The notes: generated from the letters alone by a model not told the origin. DNA of 64,000 nt from an uncultured Fodinibius sp. (GCA_913056455.1 CAJXMJ010000002.1:496001-560000); one strand, 5' to 3'. Shown: positions 16,170 to 25,252, numbered from the stretch's first letter. Program-made: numbers and translations.

Positions 16170-18179
16170 TTAACCCTTTAAGGGCGTCCGGAACAATTCA
16201 GCGCACTCCGAAAAACGTTCTGCCAACCCTACCATCACCAACCGATCTCCGGGATGCAATTTAAAATCACCGGCGGGATTGCCAATGGTTTTATCATCCC
16301 TTTTAACAGCTAATACGGTTAAATTATATTTATTACGGAGCTTTAATTCCTGGAGTGTTTTCTCAGCTACCGACGCTCCCTCACGGACAACCACAGCACG
16401 CGTATGTAACCCCTCCTCATCAAGCCCTTGTAGCACCATCAGATGAGCCTCCTGCACACTACCTCTCATAATTTTGTAATCGTGCGCCCGCAGGGTTTGT
16501 ATATGATCTTCAATTTCATCCTGCGGTATCATATAAGCGCCAAGTACTTGGGAGAAGATCCGTACCGTAGTCTCCATCTCCTCGGGAATTACATTGTCAG
16601 CTCCTAATTTTTCAAGTTGGTCGACCTCTGACAGATAGCGGGTACGCACAACAATTTGGAGTGTCGGATTGTGATGCCGTGCTATTCGAATAATTCGGGG
16701 ACTTGTGGAAGGATCATTTGTAGCAATAACCAGCATTTTGGCCTTTTCGATGCCCGCCTTTTCAAGTATATGAAAACGTCCCGCATCCCCGTAGATAGCA
16801 GGTATATCATTTTCTCTCATCTCTTCCACTGAATCGGGATTCATTTCAATAATCACGTAGGGAATTCCGGTTTCATGCAGCACCTGTTCTAAATGACGGC
16901 CGGCAGGTCCGTACCCGACAATGATCACATGATCTTCTAAGTTGTGCTTATAATCGTTGCGTTTTCCCTTTGAGTCTTCTCCCAATTTGCTAAGTGGCGT
17001 GCGGCTAAGCAGTTCTCCTAATCGTGGACCTGTATTTAACATAAAGGGCGTTCCAATCATCAGTAACACTGAAACAGCAATAAATATTTGTGACCCAAGT
17101 TCTCCCATTCCGGCAGGACTCATACCTGCAGCACGTCCGGCACGCTCCAACACAAATGAAAATTCACCAATTTGTGCAAGGGCCAATCCCGACGCAGCAG
17201 CAATGCGAACAGGATATCCCAGCGTAAGCAACCCAGCCGAAGTAATAATCAGTTTTAGCAAGATGACAAAAACTGCAATACCCAATAGTAAAAGAGGATA
17301 TTCTATTACGTAGCTAAGGTCCAAAAGCATTCCTACTGAGACAAAAAAGACAGCATTAAAAATTGTCCGTAACGGAAGAATTTCACTTAATGCCTGCTCA
17401 CTGAATTCGCTTTCACTCACCACTAATCCCGCCAGGAATGCCCCAAGTGCCAAACTCACATTGGCCATACTGCTAAGCGCAACCGTCCCAAAACAGACCG
17501 CCACTACCGTCAGTAAGAATAGCTCCCGATTCCTGGTTTTAGCTACTTTTTCCAATATCCAAGGCACAACTCGTCGGGCCAAAACAATAACAGCTAAAAT
17601 GAGGAGCACAGCCTTTCCCAGTATCCATAATATGTCAAAGCCCGACTCGGATTGTCCCGCCAGAATTGGAACCAACAATACCATAACAACGATGGCTAAA
17701 TCCTGGAAAATAAGTACTGCCAATGAAAGCTGACCGGTAGGAGTATCCGTTTCTTTACGTTGGCCAAACAATCCAAGTACAATAGCTGTACTGCTGAGTG
17801 CAACCAGGAATCCAGTATAAATTGATGTGTTTAATGAGACATCAAAGAGTGATAATAACCCGACCACTACAAGCGTAGTGACAGTCACCTGTAAGCCACC
17901 GCCTATAACAATAGCCTTTCGTATTCGATTTAACTTTTCGAGGCTGAACTCTATACCAATGGTAAAAAGCAGCAAAATAACTCCTATTTCTGCAAGTATA
18001 TCTACCAGCTCCTGATCCGGCACTAATGCCAAGGCATTAGGACCAATAATCACCCCGGCAATTAGGAACCCTACAATAGGTACCAAGTTAAGCCGATAAC
18101 ATATATAGGCAATCCCCACACTAACCATGAAGAGTGCCACAAGCTCATTTAAAAACGGAAGTCCTACAGCTAAAACCAT
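16170..18179 (-). CDS. CPA2-family cation:proton antiporter with TrkA domains
   Basis: KefB/KefC-type monovalent cation:proton antiporter in the inner membrane. Twelve or so hydrophobic segments occupy residues 1-385. A regulatory TrkA-N (RCK) domain starts near residue 415 with the nucleotide-binding motif VIIVGYGPAG. A TrkA-C domain lies at about 585-665. The 669-residue length fits. It is expected to move K+ or Na+ against H+, gated by NAD(H) or a thiol adduct. No kefF/kefG ancillary gene is next to it. It converges on the PAS kinase gene. Confidence 0.92.
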   Translation of the reverse strand: MVLAVGLPFLNELVALFMVSVGIAYICYRLNLVPIVGFLIAGVIIGPNALALVPDQELVDILAEIGVILLLFTIGIEFSLEKLNRIRKAIVIGGGLQVTVTTLVVVGLLSLFDVSLNTSIYTGFLVALSSTAIVLGLFGQRKETDTPTGQLSLAVLIFQDLAIVVMVLLVPILAGQSESGFDILWILGKAVLLILAVIVLARRVVPWILEKVAKTRNRELFLLTVVAVCFGTVALSSMANVSLALGAFLAGLVVSESEFSEQALSEILPLRTIFNAVFFVSVGMLLDLSYVIEYPLLLLGIAVFVILLKLIITSAGLLTLGYPVRIAAASGLALAQIGEFSFVLERAGRAAGMSPAGMGELGSQIFIAVSVLLMIGTPFMLNTGPRLGELLSRTPLSKLGEDSKGKRNDYKHNLEDHVIIVGYGPAGRHLEQVLHETGIPYVIIEMNPDSVEEMRENDIPAIYGDAGRFHILEKAGIEKAKMLVIATNDPSTSPRIIRIARHHNPTLQIVVRTRYLSEVDQLEKLGADNVIPEEMETTVRIFSQVLGAYMIPQDEIEDHIQTLRAHDYKIMRGSVQEAHLMVLQGLDEEGLHTRAVVVREGASVAEKTLQELKLRNKYNLTVLAVKRDDKTIGNPAGDFKLHPGDRLVMVGLAERFSECAELFRTPLKG

Positions 18180-18570
18180 AAAGAGAAATTATGACAATAT
18201 ATTTTTATAGGGCAAGTAACTGATGCCAGAATTAAATTTCAGATAAAGTAATTATTTTTTCTTAGCAACCTCTTATTGAAAGGGGATTTAATATAATATA
18301 ACAGCATCCCTTAAAAAATGTCCTTTTCCTATCTTGACTCCTAAAATGGGTAGAGCCTTTATTAGTTCTTACTGTTTTATCACAGAGTGAGAGTCTCAAG
18401 AACATTTCAAACCTTTTTATTTTGCTTGCACATACAAATATAATTGCGCGTTACTTAAAGTCAACCCAAAGGGGCATCCTAATACTAAAACCGCATTTTG
18501 AATTGACTTAATGCTCCGCAAAAACAACTTTTACGCCTATTGAGGAAGCTAAAGAGCTTTCGCAAATTTC
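18180..18570. other. Gene-free stretch between two minus-strand genes
   Basis: About 390 AT-rich bases between the antiporter start and the end of the next hydrolase gene. GGGAT and ATCCC flank an AT-rich 20-base spacer near 18283-18310, which is only weak evidence of a hairpin. No ORF, tRNA or obvious promoter motif stands out. Confidence 0.3.
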
Positions 18571-19329
18571 TTACAAATACCGATCGCCCCAGGCCGAAGC
18601 TACCGAGCCCACATATTTTGCATCTTCTTCATTAGTTAACAGATGGTCGGCATCATCCAATGAAATAAAGCTTTTGGGATGCTTTGCCAACTTGTAGATA
18701 TGAGCTGCATTATCTATTCCCACAGTATTATCTACCGGTGAATGAAAAATAAGCAACGGCTTTTCCAAATTTTTGATCACTTTATTCATAGCCTGCTCCT
18801 TAAGATCATCCAGAAATTGCTTTTTTATCGTAAAGACACGGCCGGCCAATTTAACCCTGGCTTTTCCTTTTTTTTCTATCTCATCCTTTTTGTCCATAAG
18901 AAGGTGAGCAACATGTTCGGGATTACTGGGTGCGGCAATCGTTGCTACCGCTTCGGCCGAGGAAATATGGTGAGCTGCCTGAAGCACTGCAGCACCTCCC
19001 AGTGAATGACCAATCAACATGCGTGGAGCAGTCCACTCCTGTTCCATATATTTAGCTGCCGCTTGCAGGTCATCGATATTGGAGGAAAAGTTAGTATCGG
19101 CAAAGTCGCCCTCGCTTTCCCCCAGCCCTGTAAAATCAAAGCGAAATACGCCCATACCGTGTTCGGTCAATGTACGACTAATGCGCCCTACCGCCCGCAG
19201 GTTTTTACTGCAGGTAAAGCAGTGAGCAAATAATACTGACCCTTTCGTAACACCCTGGTCCGGTTCATCAATTCGCGCCGCAAGGTTTACTTTCTGACTC
19301 CCCTCAAACTCCACCTTTCTGCTATTCAT
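18571..19329 (-). CDS. Alpha/beta hydrolase (hydrolase half of an OsmC-type fusion family)
   Basis: Serine hydrolase with the triad Ser109 (GHSLGG), Asp200 and His229. The block HCFTCSKNLRAVGRIS and FRFDFTGLGESEGDF matches the N-terminal half of proteins usually annotated as bifunctional alpha/beta hydrolase/OsmC. Here the protein ends at 252 residues and no OsmC reading frame follows in the next 390 bases. It is a stand-alone version, probably cytosolic with an unknown ester substrate. It is divergent from the sigma-factor gene with a gap of about 90 bases, so the two may share regulation. Confidence 0.85.
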   Translation of the reverse strand: MNSRKVEFEGSQKVNLAARIDEPDQGVTKGSVLFAHCFTCSKNLRAVGRISRTLTEHGMGVFRFDFTGLGESEGDFADTNFSSNIDDLQAAAKYMEQEWTAPRMLIGHSLGGAAVLQAAHHISSAEAVATIAAPSNPEHVAHLLMDKKDEIEKKGKARVKLAGRVFTIKKQFLDDLKEQAMNKVIKNLEKPLLIFHSPVDNTVGIDNAAHIYKLAKHPKSFISLDDADHLLTNEEDAKYVGSVASAWGDRYL

Positions 19330-19420
19330 AGCTTATCTCCTTAGTAATAATTTTTTCGTGTTGAATACAATCACAACTATCTTTATCTATATGCGCTTAA
19401 AGGCAACTAATATATGCAAC

Positions 19421-20074
19421 ATGCTCAAATGGTTTAAGAGACATCGTAAGAGTAACAAATCTTACGAGACAAATGAAGAGTGGGTTCAAGCCCTTAGCTC
19501 TCCTGTGGATGAGCAAGCTGTGAAATTGCTGCGTGAAAAGCTAATCAACGGACTTAAACCAGCCTTGCATAAATATGTTGATCGTGAACTGGACCAGTTT
19601 GTTGAGGATGTAGCCCAGGACGCCCTTCTTAAAGTGATAGATAACATTGATTCTTTTCGCGGAGAGAGCAAGCTCATTACCTGGGCCATGAAAATTGCAG
19701 TGAGAGAAGGTCTTACCGAACTTCGGCTTAAGCGTTATGATGATATCTCAATTGAAGATCTAAAACCTAATGATAATAGTCGTGAAGTGTTTTCACTGTC
19801 CGTTGCCAGTGAAGAAACAAGTCCCGACCGCTCACTGCACGAATCACAGCTGGTAGATAAGGTAATGCAGATTATTAATGAAGAACTTACCGACAAGCAG
19901 AAGAAGGCCATAAATGCGCTTATGATTCAAGGATTGCCTATGCCCGCAGTTGTTAAACTAATGGATACCAACCGTAATGCACTATATAAGCTGGTTCACG
20001 ATGCGCGACTCAAAATTAAAAATAAACTGGAAATTGAGGGAATTGATCCCGATAAAATGCTTGATAAACTGTAA
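19421..20074 (+). CDS. Sigma-70 family (ECF-like) RNA polymerase sigma factor
   Basis: Region 2 lies at about residues 35-100 (FVEDVAQDALLKVID and FRGESKLITWAMKIAVREGL). Region 4 is at about 160-205 (LTDKQKKAINALM and MDTNRNALYKLVHDARLKI). The linker is short and there is no region 3, as in ECF sigmas. I start at the ATG giving MLKWFKRHRK. An in-frame GTG at 19358 and ATG at 19391 would add a hydrophobic leader that looks non-coding. Sixty bases downstream is a small zinc-finger protein that is probably its anti-sigma factor. Confidence 0.88.
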   Translation: MLKWFKRHRKSNKSYETNEEWVQALSSPVDEQAVKLLREKLINGLKPALHKYVDRELDQFVEDVAQDALLKVIDNIDSFRGESKLITWAMKIAVREGLTELRLKRYDDISIEDLKPNDNSREVFSLSVASEETSPDRSLHESQLVDKVMQIINEELTDKQKKAINALMIQGLPMPAVVKLMDTNRNALYKLVHDARLKIKNKLEIEGIDPDKMLDKL

Positions 20075-20134
20075 GACTTGTTTACCTAATAACATCAGTG
20101 ATGACAAGTAATAATAGATATCACCAATTTTAAC

Positions 20135-20380
20135 ATGGAATTGACGCCCGACATATTAAAAAACTTGATTAAATCAGCCCAGATGGCTGACGAGGATGAA
20201 ATCGGCTGTAATGATTGCTTTGAAGAGCTCCATGAGTTTGCCGAAATGGAGCTGGCCGGAAAATCACCCGAAGAAGCCAAACCCTTGGTAAAAGATCATC
20301 TTGATAAATGCGGCAGCTGCCGTGAAGAATACCAGGCTTTACTTGAAGCCTTGAGAAATATTGAGAATGGTCAAAAATAG
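20135..20380 (+). CDS. Soluble zinc-finger anti-sigma-like protein
   Basis: 81-residue protein with C25xxC28 and the ZAS-type motif H55xxxCxxC (Cys59, Cys62), so it can bind zinc. There is no membrane segment, unlike most ECF anti-sigma factors. It follows the sigma gene on the same strand with a 60-base gap, which suggests it binds and controls that sigma factor in the cytoplasm. The CxxC/HxxxCxxC arrangement also suggests thiol or redox sensing. Beyond the zinc motif I cannot match it to a named family. Confidence 0.8.
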   Translation: MELTPDILKNLIKSAQMADEDEIGCNDCFEELHEFAEMELAGKSPEEAKPLVKDHLDKCGSCREEYQALLEALRNIENGQK

Positions 20381-20391
20381 CCTCCCAATAA

Positions 20392-20787
20392 ATATTACCG
20401 GTCAGGTTCCTTCATTATACCTTTTGCCAAATCATCGGCTATAATAATAACATTGAATATACTCAGAATTTTGTCATAGATAACTTTGGTACTGGTATCA
20501 GCATAAAACAAACCAGTGTCGTAGATACTGACTATATTGTTGTGGGAAGTGCTTCATTAAACTTTGCTGTAGCATTTGAAAGTGAGCCCTCCGATGGAAC
20601 TGATTTAAACTTTCAGCCTGTCCAAGAAGAACTTCCTGTTATTCTTACAGACAATGAAGGTAATCGATGGGATGTAATTGGGTATGCTGTAGACGGTCCT
20701 CGACAAGGAGATTTATTGACTCCTGCTAAAGCATACACAAGCTACTGGTTTGCTTGGGGAGAATTTTTCCTTTGGGGCCATTTCTAA
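20392..20787 (+). pseudogene. Remnant of a DUF3179 gene
   Basis: One open frame runs from just after a stop at 20389 to a TAA at 20787. Its last 80 codons match the DUF3179 family: VVGS, FAVAF, LPVILTDNEGNRWDV, GPRQGDLL and YWFAWGEFF. The family's N-terminal region and signal peptide are missing, and the first 45 codons (FLHYTFCQIIGYNNN) do not fit. The only starts are weak (GTG at 20542). The end (LWGHF plus double stop) is a few residues short of the usual finish. I read it as a decayed gene. Confidence 0.7.
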
Positions 20788-20790
20788 TAA

Positions 20791-20940
20791 TTTGAAATTG
20801 ACCCTTCTTCATATATAAAAGAAAAGATAGGTTATGGTGTTGATATCATTAAACAGAAAGAGGCTGACGGGAAACTCAAAGACATCTACAAAGAGTTAGA
20901 ACAAGAACGGGGAAAGCTGGGAAAAATTCACAAACTATAA
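20791..20940 (+). pseudogene. N-terminal remnant of a carboxymuconolactone-decarboxylase (AhpD-like) gene
   Basis: The frame encodes YGVDIIKQKEADGKLKDIY, then KELEQERGKLGKIHKL and a stop. This matches the first 35 residues of CMD-family peroxidase-like proteins, which continue with HKIQSLNP and a CxxC active site. The rest of the gene is absent, and there is no start codon before the match. It is a fragment left by deletion, directly after the DUF3179 remnant. Confidence 0.65.
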
Positions 20941-20956
20941 TACCTACACCCCAAAA

Positions 20957-21097
20957 CTATAACTGCACATATTTTGGATCAGGCAGGCAGCATTCCAGGT
21001 CATTAAAATTAACGGTCAGAATGAGAGCCGGGCTGTCGGTTTGACCATCCCAATCCCGACCATCGGTAATATTACATACGGCTCGCTTCTCTTTCAA
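20957..21097 (-). pseudogene. Possible C-terminal coding remnant of unknown family
   Basis: On the minus strand a 46-codon frame (KEKRAVCNITDGRDWDGQ and FNDLECCLPDPKYVQL) has protein-like composition but only a TTG start and an upstream TAA. It sits downstream of the DoxX terminator. I cannot name the family. It may be another fragment in this decayed stretch or a tiny gene. Confidence 0.3.
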
Positions 21098-21110
21098 TCT
21101 TTGGTAACAT

Positions 21111-21146
21111 TAAAAAAGAAAGCGGATAGCATTTCCAGCCATCCGC
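21111..21146 (-). terminator. Terminator of the first DoxX gene
   Basis: On the minus strand GCGGAT and ATCCGC, with an inner GGC/GC extension, form a stem followed by TTTCTTTTTTAA. It lies about 40 bases after the DoxX stop codon. Confidence 0.8.
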
Positions 21147-21183
21147 CTTAGTAGGGATACAATGAGATTGCATATTAACTTGT

Positions 21184-21597
21184 CTATAGGTTTCCAACTT
21201 TCTTATTCAAGGCATTACCCTTTAAGGCATATAACAAGGATACAGCTATAATTAATACTTGAAATTCCATTCCTCGTCCGCCGTTATTACCCATATTGAT
21301 CGAATTCCATCCATATTGAGCATGCACCATTACAATAGCACCAATCATAATAACAGTAAATATTAATCCCGCTATACGGGTTGTCCATTCGGGCCCAAAG
21401 CCACCCCACAGCATTAATAAAGCGCCGCCAATCTCAGCAATTCCAAGCATTAATACCATTGCAAAAGGCATTTCCATCATAGCAGATACATCCCCTGTCA
21501 TAGCTACTTTTGGAAACCCATGATAAATAAATATTGCTGCCAGCGACAATCGTGGTAACCAATGTGCTATTCCCGATAGTTTATTTAGTTGATCCAT
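21184..21597 (-). CDS. DoxX-family membrane protein (first copy)
   Basis: Four-helix inner-membrane protein of the DoxX family, 137 residues. The opening LPRLSLAAIFIYHGFPKV and the second-helix segment MLGIAEIGGALLMLWGGF are typical. Members are linked to thiol or terminal-oxidase-related redox, but the reaction is unknown. Two other DoxX-type proteins are encoded in this window, at 26049 and 62973. This one lies in the decayed stretch and has its own terminator. Confidence 0.85.
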   Translation of the reverse strand: MDQLNKLSGIAHWLPRLSLAAIFIYHGFPKVAMTGDVSAMMEMPFAMVLMLGIAEIGGALLMLWGGFGPEWTTRIAGLIFTVIMIGAIVMVHAQYGWNSINMGNNGGRGMEFQVLIIAVSLLYALKGNALNKKVGNL

Positions 21598-21630
21598 ATC
21601 ATCTTATTTTGTTCATAATTATTTGTTCAA

Positions 21631-21882
21631 CTATTTGATGATGTAATTGCCATTCATCTTACCTTTTTCCACCAATTTTTGATTAACACCAATTGGTAAT
21701 AGACGATATAGATGCCCTTCAAAATCAACAACCAGCCAGTAGCTCATAACATTTGAGGAAGAATTTTTCGCAGGTACTTCATAAATAGATATTTGGCAAA
21801 GGTGGACATCAAAATGGATGAATCCATCACTCTGGCAAAGACTGCTTTTAAAAAGTAAGATTATTCCTCTCATGACCATCAA
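21631..21882 (-). CDS. Small hypothetical ORF, possibly a gene fragment
   Basis: The last 50 residues look like folded protein (IYEVPAKNSSSN, YWLVVDFEGHLYRLLPIGVN and MNGNYII), rich in beta-strand patterns. The first 25 residues do not look like a natural N-terminus. It may be the C-terminal end of a longer decayed gene, consistent with the fragments next to it. I cannot assign a family. Confidence 0.4.
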   Translation of the reverse strand: MMVMRGIILLFKSSLCQSDGFIHFDVHLCQISIYEVPAKNSSSNVMSYWLVVDFEGHLYRLLPIGVNQKLVEKGKMNGNYIIK

Positions 21883-21917
21883 TAGATATTACCAATCCCA
21901 ACAAGAACCTCTGATAT

Positions 21918-22274
21918 ATGAATAAAGTAGCAATCGTTGTGTTAGCTGGAACAGAATCTCATGAGTCACTTGGACGCATTGTCAATGCACTTGAACTGGC
22001 AAAAGAACTTCAAGATCATGACGATGAAGTAAAAATCATCTTCGATGGTGCGGGCACAGAATGGATTCCTGAATTAGAAGATATAGAGCATGACGCCCAC
22101 CCTCTCTATAATGCTGTAAAACAAAATATTTATGGGGCTTGCAGATTTTGTGCAAAAGCATTTGGGGTATTTAAAGAGATCAAAGAATCCGAGATCGATC
22201 TCCTAGATGAATATGATCAACATCCCAGCTTGCGAAATTTTATTACTAAGGGATATCAAATAATAAACTTTTAA
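21918..22274 (+). CDS. DsrE-family protein
   Basis: 118-residue DsrE/DsrF-like fold protein. The opening MNKVAIVVLAGTESHESLGR and LKEL.D.DDEVKIIFDGAG fit the family, and a CxxC pair (Cys75, Cys78 in ACRFCAKAF) may carry sulfane sulfur or a redox function. It is a single gene divergent from the small ORF, and no other sulfur-relay gene lies nearby. The role, perhaps sulfur transfer, is inferred. Confidence 0.85.
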   Translation: MNKVAIVVLAGTESHESLGRIVNALELAKELQDHDDEVKIIFDGAGTEWIPELEDIEHDAHPLYNAVKQNIYGACRFCAKAFGVFKEIKESEIDLLDEYDQHPSLRNFITKGYQIINF

Positions 22275-22388
22275 CAGTCACGCCTTTTATTGAATTTCCC
22301 TGACATTAGGATTATTCCCTTTTACTTTTTTGGGAACATTAATCTTCATTTATTGTGCTCCTAAAATCAACCCATCGGGAAATTAGTC

Positions 22389-23417
22389 ATGATTCTTTCT
22401 TTACTGCTTTGGACGGCGGTAGCCATTATTGCAACCGGCATTCTTTGGAAAGGCAGCGACTGGTTGGAGCACTCCAGCGAAGGACTTTCTATCTACTACG
22501 AACTGCCTGATATTGTACAGGGAGCATTGGTGGTCGCCATCGGTTCCAGCTTCCCCGAACTGGCGACGGTGGTACTTTCTACAATATTACATGGCGAATT
22601 TGATCTGGGGGTAGCAGCCATTGTGGGTTCCGCTATATTTAACATTCTGGTTATTCCTGCTGCTGCCGGTCTGGTTTCTAAAGATCCGCTGGAATCGAAT
22701 CGTGACCTGGTATATAAAGAAGCCCAATTTTATATCATCTCAGTAGCCGTACTGATCATTACCTTCTCCTTTGCCGCTATTTTTAATCCCATTAGCGCTA
22801 AAGAGGGGATCATATTGGGAGAAATGGACAGGTTTCTGGCCTTACTTCCGTTGCTACTCTATGGCTTCTACATTTTTATACAGTATCAGGATACGATGGA
22901 TTACGTCTCTGAACGCGATACAAGTAATATCAATCCACTCAAGGAATGGGGCATGCTCATAGGTAGCCTCGCAGTCATTTTAATCGGAGTTGAACTTTTG
23001 GTACAGTCAGCCATCAAATTTGGTGAAATACTGGGTACCCCTTCATTCCTATGGGGCATTTCGGTCGTAGCAGCCGGGACCAGTATTCCCGATGCTTTTG
23101 TGAGTATAAAGAAAGCTCAAAAGGGAGATCCCATCACCTCAATGGCGAACGTGCTGGGCAGCAACATTTTTGATCTGCTCGTCTGTATTCCCGCAGGTGT
23201 ACTCATAACCGGTGCTACCGTAATTAACTTTTCTGTTGCTGCTCCGCTGATGGGCGCCCTTACGCTGGGCACGCTCCTTTTATTTAGCTTCTTGCGTACC
23301 GATATGATATTAGACCGGTGGGAGTCAATGGCACTTATTTTCTGCTATCTGCTATTCCTGCTGTGGATGGGACTCGAAAATTTCGGAGTTATCGATTCTA
23401 TCCCTTCATTGCCTTAA
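22389..23417 (+). CDS. Sodium/calcium exchanger-family antiporter
   Basis: CaCA-family cation antiporter with ten or eleven hydrophobic segments. The two inverted alpha-repeats are visible as GSSFPELATVVLS (near residue 55) and GTSIPDAFVSIKKA (near residue 235), each with the G(S/T)SxP(E/D) ion-binding motif. The 342-residue length fits bacterial YrbG-like exchangers. It probably exports Ca2+ or K+ in exchange for Na+ or H+. It is a single gene and converges on a lipoprotein gene with a 20-base gap. Confidence 0.9.
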   Translation: MILSLLLWTAVAIIATGILWKGSDWLEHSSEGLSIYYELPDIVQGALVVAIGSSFPELATVVLSTILHGEFDLGVAAIVGSAIFNILVIPAAAGLVSKDPLESNRDLVYKEAQFYIISVAVLIITFSFAAIFNPISAKEGIILGEMDRFLALLPLLLYGFYIFIQYQDTMDYVSERDTSNINPLKEWGMLIGSLAVILIGVELLVQSAIKFGEILGTPSFLWGISVVAAGTSIPDAFVSIKKAQKGDPITSMANVLGSNIFDLLVCIPAGVLITGATVINFSVAAPLMGALTLGTLLLFSFLRTDMILDRWESMALIFCYLLFLLWMGLENFGVIDSIPSLP

Positions 23418-23437
23418 TTATTCCTTAGAAGCTACTA

Positions 23438-24184
23438 TCAGAACGTATATTGAATAAGTAATGTCCCTGTAGTGGTACCACTCTCTGTATGGGTAGTGTT
23501 ATCCTGCATATCAACTTCAAACGTTCCGGACTCATCGGTAAGAACCAAATCACCTTTAATTTGGCTGTCATTTACAATTTCCCATTCCAACTTTAAATCT
23601 TCACCGCTGGCAACCTGGTATTGCAACGTCCACGATACTGTCTGATCGATATTGCTGCGGAAATCTCTGAAAAGTTCCAAGTCATTAATTTCAAAATAAG
23701 CGTGCAGGGCTCCTTCAGGCGGGGATGGAGGGGCATCCTGATCCACTCCCTCATCAAAGCCATCACTGCCCCTGCTCGACTGCCCAAACCTAAGATCTAC
23801 CGAATCTCCGGCACTGATAGCAAACATCTGGACTGTATATACAGACCGCAGGTCATTAAAATTAGCCGTAATGTCGGTGTCATCCGTTATCGTGAAGGTG
23901 ACCGGATTATCATTCGAACTCAGCGCTCCGGTCCATTCTCGAAAAGTAAATCCATTATTCGCCGTAGCCTCAATCGTTATCTCTGTGCCTTCCTCATAGG
24001 TACCGCCAGAAGGATCAACTGATCCCCCGTCCGCCGGATTTTTTAATACTGATAAATCGTATTCTACTGGTTCCGAATCATTATCATCACCATCATTGCC
24101 AGGTCCTGTCCCACCACCGGAACCGCATCCCCAAAGCATAACAGAAAAAAATAACAGGAGGTAGGTCTTCTTGATCAAGTTCAT
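23438..24184 (-). CDS. Lipoprotein with one InlB-B-type repeat
   Basis: Lipoprotein signal with LWGC (Cys20), then a Gly/Asp-rich linker. One divergent InlB B-repeat follows at about residues 42-110 (GGSVDPSGGTYEEGTEITIEA, GFTFREWTG and ITANF). The C-terminal 135 residues are a beta-rich domain with SVDLRFGQ, DLELFRDF and LKLEWEIVNDS that I do not recognise. The larger repeat lipoprotein at 3041 shares the same module. Surface binding is a reasonable guess, with no sequence evidence for the ligand. Confidence 0.82.
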   Translation of the reverse strand: MNLIKKTYLLLFFSVMLWGCGSGGGTGPGNDGDDNDSEPVEYDLSVLKNPADGGSVDPSGGTYEEGTEITIEATANNGFTFREWTGALSSNDNPVTFTITDDTDITANFNDLRSVYTVQMFAISAGDSVDLRFGQSSRGSDGFDEGVDQDAPPSPPEGALHAYFEINDLELFRDFRSNIDQTVSWTLQYQVASGEDLKLEWEIVNDSQIKGDLVLTDESGTFEVDMQDNTTHTESGTTTGTLLIQYTF

Positions 24185-24440
24185 TTCAGGGAGTCAATTT
24201 TTATCTTACACTATTACTTAAATTATACGCTGTATTTACCAGGTATATTTTTCAGCCTTTCAGCTTTTTTAAGAAAACATTTTAATTCTTAAATAAAAAT
24301 TGGTGATAGTAAATAATTCGAAGACATCATTCTGTAACCCTCACAAGACTTATATTTAATGTAGAAATGCTGAATAGTGCATTTGTGTCACAAATTGTTT
24401 TAATTGGTAATACACCTTCATAAAAAAGCAGGGGGCTAAC

Positions 24441-25235
24441 ATGAAGAAACTACTTTTATCTTTTGTACTGTACTTAGTCTTTTTTGCATCTGTATTTGGA
24501 CAGCAACAAGATGACCTCTACAAGAAAATTGACTATCTGCAAGTTAACCAAACACAACTCGATCGGTTCTTAAAGGTAGCTGACAGAGATCTGAAATCTG
24601 GATTTTCCTCTCTTCTTAAAAATGATGATGTAAAAGGATGGTACTTATACAAGGTGAAGTTTCCGGGGGGAGAGAAAAGCAACTATAACTTTGTGAGTAT
24701 CACCGTTTCTTCTTCGATAAATGATTTAGGTGATTACTTTTCCGACAACAATACACCCGGTTTTGTGCCTTCTCCTACAACCAAGGGAGGAACGGAACAA
24801 CTTTCCAAACTTGCTACCCTTATTAAGTCTGAAATATGGCGGGTTGAGAATAGCGCTTATGCTGATACGGGATCTACCCCAAGTCGATATATGTCTATGG
24901 ACTACATGAAGGTAGCACCGGGCAAAAGTCCAGATTATTTAATGCTGGAAGATGAGATCGCCAAACCCATTCACTTGGAACGAATTGAACAGAATCAAAT
25001 GGCCGGCTGGGAAGTATATTCACTTATTTTGCCATCTGGAATGAATTATAGCTATAATTTTGCTACCGGAAACCATTTTAAAGAGTTGGAACACTTCGAG
25101 TTCGGCTTGAACGAAGAAATAATCCAACAAACCATGGGCGAAAACAGCAATGTGCCCGAGCTTTTTGAAACGATCTACAACACAAGGGATCTTATCAAAG
25201 TTGAACTCTGGGAACTTATCGATCATCTACAATAA
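24441..25235 (+). CDS. Secreted protein with a duplicated unknown domain
   Basis: A 20-residue signal peptide ends at VFG/QQ and contains no lipobox. The mature protein is an internal duplication of about 110 residues. Three motif pairs recur in the same order: KGWYLYKVKFPGG and AGWEVYSLILPSG; YNFVSIT and YNFATGN; LIKSEIWRVE and LIKVELWELI. The pattern resembles a ferredoxin-like (EthD/NIPSNAP-type) sandwich, but I cannot name a family. A good Shine-Dalgarno (GCAGGGGG) precedes the ATG. It sits alone between two lipoprotein genes and is likely periplasmic. Confidence 0.82.
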   Translation: MKKLLLSFVLYLVFFASVFGQQQDDLYKKIDYLQVNQTQLDRFLKVADRDLKSGFSSLLKNDDVKGWYLYKVKFPGGEKSNYNFVSITVSSSINDLGDYFSDNNTPGFVPSPTTKGGTEQLSKLATLIKSEIWRVENSAYADTGSTPSRYMSMDYMKVAPGKSPDYLMLEDEIAKPIHLERIEQNQMAGWEVYSLILPSGMNYSYNFATGNHFKELEHFEFGLNEEIIQQTMGENSNVPELFETIYNTRDLIKVELWELIDHLQ

Positions 25236-25252
25236 TCCTTGTGTATAACAAC

